Assembly (NCBI GenBank): GCA_029964075.1
Contig: CM057149.1
Coordinates: forward strand, 28,968,197 to 29,032,196
Length of the DNA stretch: 64,000 nt
Direction: 5' to 3'
DNA from: Patiria pectinifera
Lineage: Eukaryota > Echinodermata > Asteroidea > Valvatida > Asterinidae
Shown here one piece after another: positions 1 to 10,300 of this stretch; position 1 is the first letter of the stretch; each line of letters opens with the position of its first letter. The position numbers were made by a program, and so were the translations under genes. A model generated the notes under the pieces. The model searched no databases, was not told the DNA's origin, and saw only the letters and a program-made list of their open reading frames with translations.

Positions 1-119
1 AGTACTGAAAATGTGTGTGAAAGACATTAGCGCGTGATTCAGCCCGTGAACCAACACACGTACTCCATTCGTTTACACTGCACTTTCTGGTTCTAAATGA
101 CGTCACACTTCGGTACTCC
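1..119 (+). repeat. Partial copy of a small interspersed repeat (MITE-like)
   Basis: About 115 bases match 44,690-44,812 closely, including the run AAAGACATTAGCGCGTGATT and the end CTTCGGTACTCC. The full copy at 44,667-44,812 has terminal inverted repeats GGAGTACCGAAGTG, so this is the right part of the same element, cut by the window edge. Confidence 0.75.
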
Positions 120-842
120 ATTGGCATCCATAATTACAAATTAAGCTAATAAATTTTTATGTACATACACAAGGCTGAATTTAATCAGGTTAATACATGT
201 ATGCTAATTACATTGAAAAGAAATTAAATTAACAAGCAAATATTCACATTCGTATGTGAATGTATATATATACTTTTTTATATCCATATATTACAAGGAA
301 GGCAATCAATTAATTACTATAATACAGGAAAGGAAGGAAGAGGGAAAGGAGCAAAAAGTGGCCAAGGAATTATAAAACAATGATAATTTTTCAACAATCT
401 GTGAGATGACATAAAATTGAGTATTCATTGGGATACTTAATTAACAGTACAATTTGTTAACAGCAACGTTTTCAGGTAGATATTTTCCACAATAGAGGTC
501 CTTGGTTTCTGACAGTCGATAAATAAAGAGATGTTCTAGCTTTTTGGGGATGAAGGTTTGAGGCTGACCTTGTATTATGAGAATGAATATCCGAGTTTTT
601 TGTTAAATAGCGAATGTATAGTTTTGGGTAGATTGTTTGTTTCAAATGTATACATTAATACCCCCAGGATGGTATTTATACAAGTCAAACACAGATAAGG
701 TTTTACTAGACAGTGGTGCTGAATGTTCTGTTTATCTGGAGTTATTAATTGTCCTATGTGTTTTCTTTCGCATAATGTACTAATGTCTTTAGTGGAAATT
801 GTTCAATACAGAAATGAAATACTGTTTGGCTTTACCGCAAAT
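120..842. other. AT-rich gene-free stretch
   Basis: No exon-like segment was found. The only notable item is a retropepsin-like coding scrap at 682-741, listed separately. Confidence 0.5.
682..741 (+). pseudogene. Possible retrotransposon aspartic protease remnant
   Basis: One frame reads KSNTDKVLLDSGAECSVYL. LLDSGA fits the retropepsin active-site signature (hydrophobic-hydrophobic-Asp-Ser/Thr-Gly-Ala) of LTR retrotransposon proteases. The frame stays open only for a few dozen residues and no neighbouring reverse transcriptase is visible. It may be an isolated relic or chance. Confidence 0.3.
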
Positions 843-843
843 T

Positions 844-1936
844 GCGGAAAAGCCTTTGTTTTTGTTCTCATTTTTTTTTTTTTCCTTTCTTCTTCTTTTT
901 ATTCCCCGGCAAATCCCATAGACATTGTACACGTTTCTTCCACCCCTCACTTTTGTCATTCATCTTTGTCATACATCATTCAAAGTCAGCATAGGCTTAG
1001 TCCTTATAGCATAGATGTGCCCCGAAGAGTGACGTCATGGTGACGTCACCATGGGTCACGTGACGTCATCATTCATGTGCATAAAGTCCTATATCTACAG
1101 AACAGTCAGTCCGATTGGGTTGAAACTTGGTATGTAGGTAGACCGGGATGTGTTATAGATGAAAATTGAAGTGACGTCATAATGACGTCATCATGGGTCA
1201 CTTGACGTCATCCTAAATGTGCATATTGTAAAGTCCTATATCTAGAGAACTGTAAGTCCGATTAGGTTGAAACTTGGTTTGTGAGTAGACTGGGATGTGT
1301 TATAGGGAAAAATTGAGGAGACGTCATCATAACTTCATCGTGTGATTTTATATGAATTTTTGAATTTTTGGACCTTTAAGCCATATCTCACGAACGCAAC
1401 ATGCAAAATTCAAGATTCTTTTTGTATTTTGTTTGTTTTGTAATAGGCAATTGCACAAAATTTTGAAAAACGTGTGACGTCATGATGACGTCATCAAAAA
1501 TGCAGTTTTTGAAAACACATGTAAGGGAAAATCTTATCATCATAACACTTGGTGGATAGCTAGATAATGGTACTAGTATGCAGGATCCGAAATTACGTCA
1601 CCATGACGTCATCGCATGATTTTTTATGATTTTTTTAAATATTTACAATTTCATTCCACTTGCAAAATTTAACACTTCCTTTCATTGGATTGACTTCAAT
1701 GCAAAAATGTGCATTGAAAACTTTGATCAAGATGACGTCATTGTAAGGCATGTGACGTCATCATAAACGTGCATTTTTAAATGTATCTCACAGACGCTAC
1801 ATAATATATAAGAAAATTCTTGTACTGTATACTTTGAAACATTGTTCATGCATCGTCTGGGACGTGTTATTAATTAAAAAAAACATAATGCGGAAAAGCC
1901 CTATGTTCTGTTGCAAACAGACATAGATCTCTAGTT
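844..1936 (+). repeat. CRE-rich interspersed repeat, long copy
   Basis: Starts with GCGGAAAAGCCTTTGTTTTT followed by a T-rich run and ends near CTCTAGTT. It carries about ten copies of the palindrome TGACGTCA, often paired head to head about 11 bp apart (for example at 1,030 and 1,041). A second copy with the same start, end and internal phrases lies at 11,214-11,723 in intron 3 of WASP copy A. The family is not recognised. Confidence 0.7.
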
Positions 1937-1939
1937 GTA

Positions 1940-2450
1940 TTTGTATATATATTTTTCTATATTTTTTCAAATATATTTTTATATTAATTTGTTTATATTT
2001 TTGTCTGTTGTTTATCATTTTGGTGGTGGTAGATATTTGTAACAAAATAAATTGTGTGAAATTTAAGCTCGCGTTAACTTTTAACTTCTGAAAGCAAAAT
2101 CTGTATGAATTTTATTTTTTACTTTAATATTTATTTGTTTATATTTTCGTCTCTTGTTTTCCATGCATGTTGTTGGTGGTAGATCAATTTTTTTATCGAA
2201 GGAAGTAAACCTTTGTTTTCGTGTGAAATGTAAACTCATGTAAACGTTTAACTTCTGAAAGCAACATCTCTATGAAATGTTTCTTTTTATATTAATTTAT
2301 TTATATTTTCGTCTAGTGTTTTCCATGTTGGTGATGGTAGATATTTGTAAACTAATCTATCTATATTTAATCAAAGGGAGTTAACCTTTGTATTCGTGTG
2401 AAATGTAAACTCTGTAAATGTTTAATTTCTGAAAGCTATGAAATGCTTTT
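1940..2450 (+). repeat. Satellite-like tandem array, about 160-bp unit, three units
   Basis: Each unit contains TATATTTTCGTCT, then a GGTGGTAGAT box, then GTGTGAAATGTAAACTC, then AACTTCTGAAAGCAACATCT. Three diverged units follow one another. The same unit recurs at 4,030-4,490. Confidence 0.75.
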
Positions 2451-2479
2451 TTTTTAATAATATGTTATCATGCCTGTAA

Positions 2480-2854
2480 GGCCAAAAAAAAAAAGTCTCC
2501 GGTTTCTGGTATGGAGCTTGCCCCAAAAGTGGTGCGGTGACGCGGCTTTTTTTTTTTTTTACCTGTTTTTTTTTTTTTTTTTTTTGTCAAATTGATGACT
2601 GACTGATGTAAATGACTAAACTTAAACTTAGTGCAAATATATGGGGAGGCAGAGATAATCTACATAAACGATCTCTCCCATCCCCATCTAATTAAAATTA
2701 AAAAACAGCAGAGCAGCAGCCAACCAACCAGTTGAGCGGTTTGGCGGTTTTAATCATCTCATCTTGAAAAAAAAAAACTTTTTCATTTTGCCGACGCGCA
2801 TGGCTACGGCGACGCGCGCGCATACCAGAAACCGGAGACTTTTTTTTTTTGGCC
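2480..2854 (+). mobile_element. Harbinger-type MITE, family 1
   Basis: A 375-bp element with imperfect terminal inverted repeats: GGCC, an A run, AGTCTCCGGTTTCTGGTATG at the left, and the complement at the right ending in a T run and GGCC. It is flanked on both sides by TAA (2,477-2,479 and 2,855-2,857). A 3-bp TAA/TTA duplication and GGCC ends fit the PIF/Harbinger superfamily. There is no coding capacity. A relative lies at 20,561-20,945. Confidence 0.8.
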
Positions 2855-3039
2855 TAAACAACATCGTCTGTGGACTTTGATATGATTTGATTGTTAAGCT
2901 CATAAGGCATACATGTACACGAGTGCACAATTATTTGAACATGACATTTTTAAATGTATTTCAAGAAGATAATACACTAATATTGAAACTATTCTTTTAC
3001 TTCCATCTTCGTGATTTTGTTTCGTTACGGTGAAAATAA

Positions 3040-3720
3040 CATACAGGGTGACTCCAAAAAAAAAGAAATAAATTATTTTCCATATTCAAAAAAAACATGT
3101 AGCACCAAAATTAATAATGACTGGAAAGCCAGATTCATTAGCTACTTTTAGAGGAACAAATTAATGAAATTGCTCGATCCGTTCAAAGAATATCAGCATT
3201 TACACAAATGTATACACAATGACCGTAAAACCTGTCTCGTCCAAAAATGCGATTTCAAGAATCGTCGTCACAATTGTCTTCAAACATCACCATCGATAAA
3301 ACCACAGTTTTAAGTTAAAAATTTTCAACAAAATCCTTTTGAAGGCCCGTCTTTTAAAATAAAAGTGGATTTTATAAATCATATTGTTTGCCTAACCTTG
3401 TTTGTTTATAAAGATTTTGTGTACTTCATTTTTTGACATTTGTTGACACAAGTATTCTGTGTCAGTTTCTTTGTTGTTCCAAACAGTCAAAACACACAAT
3501 AAATTGCTTTTTTGGACGAGACAGGTTTTAGGGTCATTGCGTTTAAATGGTGATATTCTGTGAACGCATTGAGCAATTTCAGTAATTTGTTCATCAAAAA
3601 GTAGCTTGTGAAATTGGCTTTCCAGTCATCATTATTTTTGGTGCTACATATTCTTTTTTTAAATATGAAATATATATTCTTGGGCTTATTACTCAGTACT
3701 TTTAAAAACAATTAGTGAGC
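3040..3720 (+). mobile_element. Inverted-repeat element, mariner-like ends suspected
   Basis: Two arms of about 165 bp, 3,085-3,250 and 3,505-3,670, are reverse complements with moderate mismatch. Shared pieces include TGTAGCACCAAAA, GACTGGAAAGCCA and ACCTGTCTCGTCCAAAAA. The left flank CAGGGTGACTCCAAAAAAAA resembles the CAGGGTG-type ends of some mariner elements, but the matching right end is not clear. No transposase ORF is seen. Confidence 0.6.
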
Positions 3721-4029
3721 CTTCTGTTTTTTTGGTAGAAATCAGTCCCTTGATTCCTTTAAACAATTTATGGTATTTTCTTCAATATGAAGTTATATAC
3801 TTTACGCAGATTTTCTATTCTTTTGGTAGTTTGAAGTAATTGACATTGGTGACATTGAACACCGAAAGTGGTGCAAGAGCAAGTAATATGCTGTTTGTAG
3901 TAATGTTGAACATAATGTAGCTGATGAGATAATGTCTGGAGACGGCATTTTTCAAACTCATTGTTCGTTTATACTGAAATGAATTAATAATACTTTTAAT
4001 AATATTTTTAAACAATTTTTTGATTTTTT

Positions 4030-4490
4030 GTTGAAATATTTATTGGTATTTTTTTTTGTATTTTCGTCTGTGCTTTTTTTGGTGGTGTTAGATAATTTGT
4101 AAAGAAATAAACTATTTTTTTTATCCAAGAAATCCACTACATGTATATATGTATATATATTTTTATCCAAGGGTTCAAATTCGTACTCGTGTTAATGTAA
4201 ACTCACGTAAATATTCTACTTAAGAAAGCAACATGCCTTCTTTTTTTTTGGATAGCACATTATCATGCATTTGGATATTTTTCAAACTTATTGTTGTTTA
4301 TTTATATTGAAATGAATTAAGATTGTTTATATTTTCGTCTATGTTTACCTTTTTGGTGGTGTTAGATATTTGGAAAGAATTAAACTATATTTTTTTTTAT
4401 CCAAGGGAGGTTTACCTTCGTATTCTTGTGAAATTTATTCCTTAAAAAATTCAACTTTTGAAAGCAACATCTCTATATCATGCCTTTTTT
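4030..4490 (+). repeat. Second satellite-like array of the 160-bp family
   Basis: Contains diverged units with TTGGTGGTGTTAGAT, AATAAACTAT, TTTTATCCAAGGG and GAAAGCAACATCTCTAT, matching the 1,940-2,450 array. Confidence 0.65.
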
Positions 4491-4499
4491 GGATTAGCA

Positions 4500-4940
4500 C
4501 ATTTTATCAAACCTTTAAAATTGGTGTAAGCCTAATGTGACAAAACTTGGCCCAAAGAAAAACAATTGTACAAATCTTAAAAGAGATTATTCTTTTTAAA
4601 TTCAAGTGTAGGCGGTTTGTTCTTTCCATATACCTTTTCAGCTGAAAATATTCCCAATTCTCTCCCTTTTTAATTATCAGAGACAGTCAACTGACTCACT
4701 TCAGACTGTAAATCTTTTCTCGAGTTGTACTGAATCACCACAAAACCTCAGATCTTAATTTTTTTCCAGCATAATTTAAAAAACGACATGACTTTAAAGG
4801 CTTTAACCCTCAATCCTATATCAACCAGGCGGTTTTGGGCAAAACGTCCAAAAATTGTCAGTTGATTTTAGAAGATGCATTGTCTTAGGCTGTACTCCGA
4901 CTTGTTTTTGTTAAGCCATGCATAATCGAGCCCCACAATT
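4500..4940. other. Gene-free stretch, nothing recognised
   Basis: No exon, repeat or RNA gene could be recognised here. Confidence 0.4.
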
Positions 4941-4941
4941 A

Positions 4942-6000
4942 TCACAATGGTGGATACCGTTCCCACTGCTTCTGGACAGCATTTGCACTCGACGTCAACA
5001 GTGGTTGTTGAAGGATTGTGAAGGACTTGCGCGCTGGACGCAATTCCGATTCGTGTCTGTGTAGCCAGACGTCTTCGACACAGGCACTAATGACCCTGGC
5101 AGACACAAAGCCATGCACTCCGGAGGTAATTGTAACATTTCGGAGAGTTTCCAGTTTTCCCATGAACAGCCTGAATGATGATATCTATGGAAGTTCTAGG
5201 TGCTTCTCCCGTTGTACATTTCACCACTTGGCTAATTCGAGCAGGAATCAGGACTGGCGACTTTCCTGCTACTTTGACCGACTTGGAGTGATTGCAGGTT
5301 GTTGTGGTGCTCCAACAAGGCTGTTCACACCTCACGTGTATGACGTTAACAACCGAAAAGTCCTGTGGGTTCGCAGTTTAGCACTACCACAAACAGCTAC
5401 CTCTTGGCCAAGCTTCATCGCCAGGAGGTCCACGTCTTAACTCCGTATATACCCGACGAATGGGGAGCACTACTCCATATGGCTGCATTCACTTTCAGCA
5501 ACTTTGAAACATCTTGTAGGGGTCGTATGTCTCTTAACTCTTGGTAGACTGTTTCTACTCAGTCAAGAGTGAAGTGAACTTTATGGCCCATTATAGACAT
5601 ATGGTCACCCTGCGGCTCTTCTCTCCTGCCTTCCTGAAGATCTCTTTGGTTTATGCATTATTATGTAGAAGAACCATATTCCCTCCCCTCCACCGCTTGG
5701 CTCCTTACAATGGAGGGCTGGCTTTTGGGGACTTATTTCCCTGGCTGGGGCAGTCGTTGGTTTTCTTTGTGTTCGGATCGAACGGCGCCGGGGTGCATTG
5801 GCCCACGTTTGGCGGTTGGTGGTGTCTAGTGCTGCATGATCTTTCCTAAGGCTGGGACATTCACGTGCGAAGTGGCCTGTTCCGCACAAGTTGTAGCACG
5901 TCATCAAGGGGTCTCGGCTCGGCTTAGATGTCCCCAGACGTGCTGACTCCTTAGTGCGGTCGAGTTGGCTCTGTTTGGCATTCTGATTCTGAGGCCTTGG
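4942..6000 (-). pseudogene. Decayed LTR-retrotransposon gag/pol-like remnant
   Basis: On the minus strand an open segment of about 120 codons (from about 5,970 down to 5,605) runs from a Gln/Lys/Arg-rich stretch into CYNLCGTGHFAREC near 5,860-5,905. That is a retroviral-type zinc knuckle, except that the first spacing is CX3CX3HX4C rather than CX2CX4HX4C. Further downstream on the same strand are short open segments in shifting frames with several stops. Position and order suggest a Gag C-terminus and start of Pol from a Ty3/Gypsy-like element. No RT signature was found. Confidence 0.45.
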
Positions 6001-6259
6001 CTGCCCTAATTGCCACTATACTGCTGTGGACGGTCTCCCCCGTAAAAATATTTTGCTCGGGAGCTCCATTTCATTCATTCTGGGGTTGTCTTCGATTACT
6101 CTGTGAACAAGAAAGGCCACTCATCGCGAGAAGTATAGTGAGAAGTCTTGGACTGACTTCCCTCGCCTCCTCGCTGCGTCCTCGCATATAGACAACCCCT
6201 CCCCTACCCCCTACCCCACCCCCATCGGAATACATGTATAACGATTAGGTGCTAAGGGA

Positions 6260-6831
6260 TTTTGACTGGTGTGCCTAGATCTCCGGCAGGTATACAGTCG
6301 CACAAATCTTTCGCTGCCCCTTCAAGGTTGTCAAGTAAGTGGCTGTGTAGAATACGAAAACGACGCTGACTGACAATTCAAAGTATACTGCGCGCGTGTT
6401 TTGAAGGCTGCACCCCTAGACATTATGTCTATGGCTGCAGCCCTATATAAGCGCTCGCGTTATCCGTTACGTCACGCACAAACGTGTGGGTTCAAATGAT
6501 CTCTATATAAAGAGACCGCGCGATGCCCGAACAATATGGAAATTCTGGAAGCATCGTTTTTCGCCACAAATACTTGTATACATAGATTCTAATAACGCGA
6601 CATCGAAATCTCATAAGTAATCTTTGAAAGGAGTTATTCTGAATTTGACTCTTCAAAACTGAAAACAACGCGTCGCGCGTTAACCACGTCAACTGTAGTT
6701 CTTTAAGGCCTAAATCTACCAAATCGTGGGATATTCAAATAAAAAAAACACCAGGGGCTTCGATTGCGCAAGGCATGGTGGGAACCAACATGGTACAGCA
6801 ATAGATCGTACCCACGGGAACGAGGTTGGAT
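6260..6831 (+). repeat. Interspersed repeat ending in GAGGTTGG
   Basis: The stretch around 6,750-6,831 (GCGCAAGGCATGGTGGGAAC ... GATCGTACCCAC ... GAACGAGGTTGG) recurs at about 60,205-60,275. Upstream similarity to 60,080-60,150 (ACTGCGCGCGTGTTTTGAAG versus ACTGCGCGTGCATTTCGAAG) shows both are copies of one element. The family is unknown. Confidence 0.55.
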
Positions 6832-6839
6832 CTGGCGAC

Positions 6840-7280
6840 TAATATCGCCAGATCATGACCAGATGTTTAAAAAGGTGATTTGCAGAGCTAGTTATGACTC
6901 CGAGTAACCATCAGACTCGGACTATTTTCAGACGTGAAATAATATGAATTTCTCCAGCTTGACTAACAATCGTGGCAATTATTTGGTATTTTGTCATTTT
7001 GTCTCAAATTTGTTTTTGCTTACAGTACTAGTCGAAATTATCAAAGTTGAACTTTGAGAACTGGAATTTTTAAGAAGCTAAAAATAATCTGAATGGAATA
7101 ATGTACGACAAAATGTTATGTACATGTCCACAACTGATAAATTCCCCGTCTCCGCACTGAATTCTATGAATTTCCACAATGTCTGGTTGCTTTGTACACG
7201 TCTAGCACTTTGAACTCGGTCAACATGACGCCACCTGCTAGAGTAACTGCTGATATTATGCGTGGGAGTATTTGTCAAAA
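6840..7280. other. Upstream region of WASP copy A
   Basis: Unique-looking AT-rich DNA before the start codon. A promoter or non-coding 5' exon must lie here or further upstream; no TATA box or splice site could be chosen with confidence. Confidence 0.4.
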
Positions 7281-7394
7281 ATGGCGAATCCTCCGGGGCA
7301 ACGAAGTAAGCCAGCGGACGTAAATGTCCCTTCGAAACTACTCAGCAAATCTGAAAATGACCAAGTAGTTAACCTTCTTGGAAGCAGGTGTTTG
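7281..7394 (+). CDS. WASL: WASP copy A exon 1: start and WH1 N-terminus
   Basis: ATG at 7,281 opens [20 protein letters not shown] and continues to NLLGSRCL. The donor is GTGAGT and the exon ends in phase 0. Copy B starts at the same codon. A TTG nine bases upstream is in frame but is not needed as a start. Confidence 0.92.
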
Positions 7395-10300
7395 GTGAGT
7401 TCTGTTTTAGTTGATAATGGGAATTTAAAGGGTAAAGTGACAGATATTTTCAGGAAGTAAATGGGGGGGGGGAGAAAATGATCTGTCAACTCAACAGTAA
7501 CGAGCGGCTGCCGGTCGGTTCGCCCCATTTTTAACTGATCAAAAATGTCTTTCTGTGGTAGAGGTGCGGTTTAGGACACCATTTTTACTATTTAAAAATG
7601 ACCGTTTTGTAAATGATTGTCGATTCTAAAATGATTTTTAAAGTCACTTTAAAGTCTTTTTGTTTTATTTAAGATTTTTTTCATAATGTGAGCAGTAGGG
7701 GCCCACTTTGGAAGAAAATACGACATCCTGTTTTGCGGTTCCGTGCGCGAGTCACATCAATTCATAGCAATTGCCACACAGAGGGAGAAAAGAGGCAGAA
7801 AACGGGCTGCTTTTCTACTAGTATTAGACTAGCTGAAAAACAGATTGAACGTATTTGAAAAGTCCATTTTTGTAGTGTAAAGGTAGTGTATAGACCGGAA
7901 GCCAGTGGTGGGGGGTCAGCCTAGCTGGAAAGTTAACCACATTTCATGCATATAGCGATGATCCACATGCATACCAATGTAAGGAAATTGACGTCTGCCG
8001 GGCACACTGTTGTGAGTGTGGTCAGGAGGGCCATGAGAAAGGGGCCACAAAATTGAGCTAGATCAGCTGGTGAGTTAACCCAGTGAAACCTACTGGAAAA
8101 TGTTGGGCCTAGTCCCAGGTATCATGAATGGCCACTGCCAGACATTTTCAGTGGTGGAAGGTGCCCGCCAGACATGAAAAACCTGTATAGGAGGGGGCGT
8201 GGCCATAACCCCCTCCCATTCCTTTTCGCTGATACACTTACCGCACACTTTTCTTTAAGAATTATGAAAAGGTCACATTGATAGAAATTATGATATGGAT
8301 ATGGATAGGCTGGGGATTAAAAAATGTCAGCACAGTTTGATCTATTGTATGGATGAGAACGAATATGAAATAGGAGGGTTAAACATTTCAGATTTGGTGT
8401 ACAAGACGCGAGTTATGAATTTATTGCAAACGATGTTGAAATCGTGTGAGAATTACCAGCTGTTGTTACACCCCAGTAAACATGCAGGCCCAAAATCCGT
8501 CCACCGAGCTCATGAATACAAGTTCAATAAACACTCAAATTATTTTATATTATTAGAGAGTTCTGAGAGCCATGGAATTGGAAAATTAAAAAGATACGGC
8601 AAGGCTCCTCTCGCCTGGACTTGAGGCTGCCAATTCCAAGCATTTTGCATGGAATTGGGTCCGAAAATAAAGTGGCGCTATTAAGCCACGATGTTGAGGG
8701 ATCCTTTTTCAAGATGGCTACTTTTCCACTTTGGGAAAAATCACTCGTTTTAGGGGTCGTCTTCTTTGAGTGAGAATTTCTCGAAAAGTCATCGGTCAAC
8801 CCACAATTTTAATACTGGGGAACCCCTGTGACACTATATACGCCCTGGATAGGGCCCAATTGGGCTACAATTACTTGCAATTGTCATTTAAAAGTAGAAT
8901 ATAAACGTCCACACAATCATCGTATTTTATTCTTTCGAAAACAAATTTTTGGGATCCAAATATTGACTCTCAAAAATCGTGATTCCAGTCGCACATGTTC
9001 CGCCAGTGCATCGTATGCTGCGGACGTTCTGTGGACGTGCTGCGGACGTGCTGTGTTCACACGAACGACGGTGATATATGTACCTGCAAGAAGGAGAAAA
9101 TAGGCCTACGGCTGGAAATACGTATGCGTTTGCCACAGAATGTCCGCCGCGTCAGAAGTAAACAACTGGGTTTTTGTATTCGTCTTTTCAAGATCTGTGC
9201 GTGACTTTTTATTTTTTTTTCTCAGTTTTTCCTTAAAGTGTAAGTTTTCTTCCCTATACCGACAATCGTTTGGGAAATCAGAGCTTTTGTTCACCAACAT
9301 GGGGTTTATTATGCGACGCAATGTGCACAGATAAAAGCACATGGTTGATGCCACTAACGGTTATTGTTTGAGTTTACCTAATTTAAAAGGGTTGTGTCCC
9401 TTTCATTTTTTTTTACATGAAACATAGACTTTGGCAACAGCTGTGGTGCAGGTATTTTTGGCCCAGCCTCCCAACAGCTGGAGCAAGAAATGCTGTGGAG
9501 TGGCATGCTTTGTCAAGGACAACAGCCTACGCTCATACTTCATCAGAGTCTACGATATTGTGGTAAGTTTATGCTAGTCTAGTCGGTTATATCTTCTCTT
9601 TTGTTAGAGTAGACGCATAACTGGTATTATGAAGAAAAAATGCTTACACCGTGGCGGAAGGACTTATAGGGCCAGCTCATTCTGAACGTATTTTCATTGC
9701 ATGCATTAATTGTGACTGAGCGGAGCTTAGCTTCCATTAGAGCTGCACGTGCTTGGCATTGGTTGGCCTAGGCGCGTAGACAAGTATGCATGGCAGGCAG
9801 ACGTCACCTGATGCGTTGACCGCTGTATGCGTGAGTTGAGCTGCAGAATGCGAGCAGACGTAGACAGGAAGTAGGTTAATTCGTTTGCTCTTCGTTTGTG
9901 CAATGCTTATGCGCAGTTTGTACAATTAAGTTGTGTGATCTGTACTCTGGCATAGCTAAGGGTTGCATATGTAAGGCTTTAATTAGCTGTACGTAGCTGA
10001 TGCTAGCTTGCATGGTTGATGCGTTGCAAATATCAGCTGTACTGTTGTACATTGCTTAGCCTATGCTGTTGCATTGTTTATGTTGTACATTGCTGATGCT
10101 GTTGCACATTGCTGATGCCAATTACCGTGCATTTATTGATTTATTGTTGAATAAAATGTATTTGCTTGTACCGGCAATTCTGTTTTGAGGTGTCAATCTT
10201 TGTTACATGTTTAATGTGCAATCAGCAGAGAGTTAACAATCAGTCACAATCGGTGGAATATTTCCTCCAAAACGGACCTGCGCCCTAAACTAAGGTCGCT

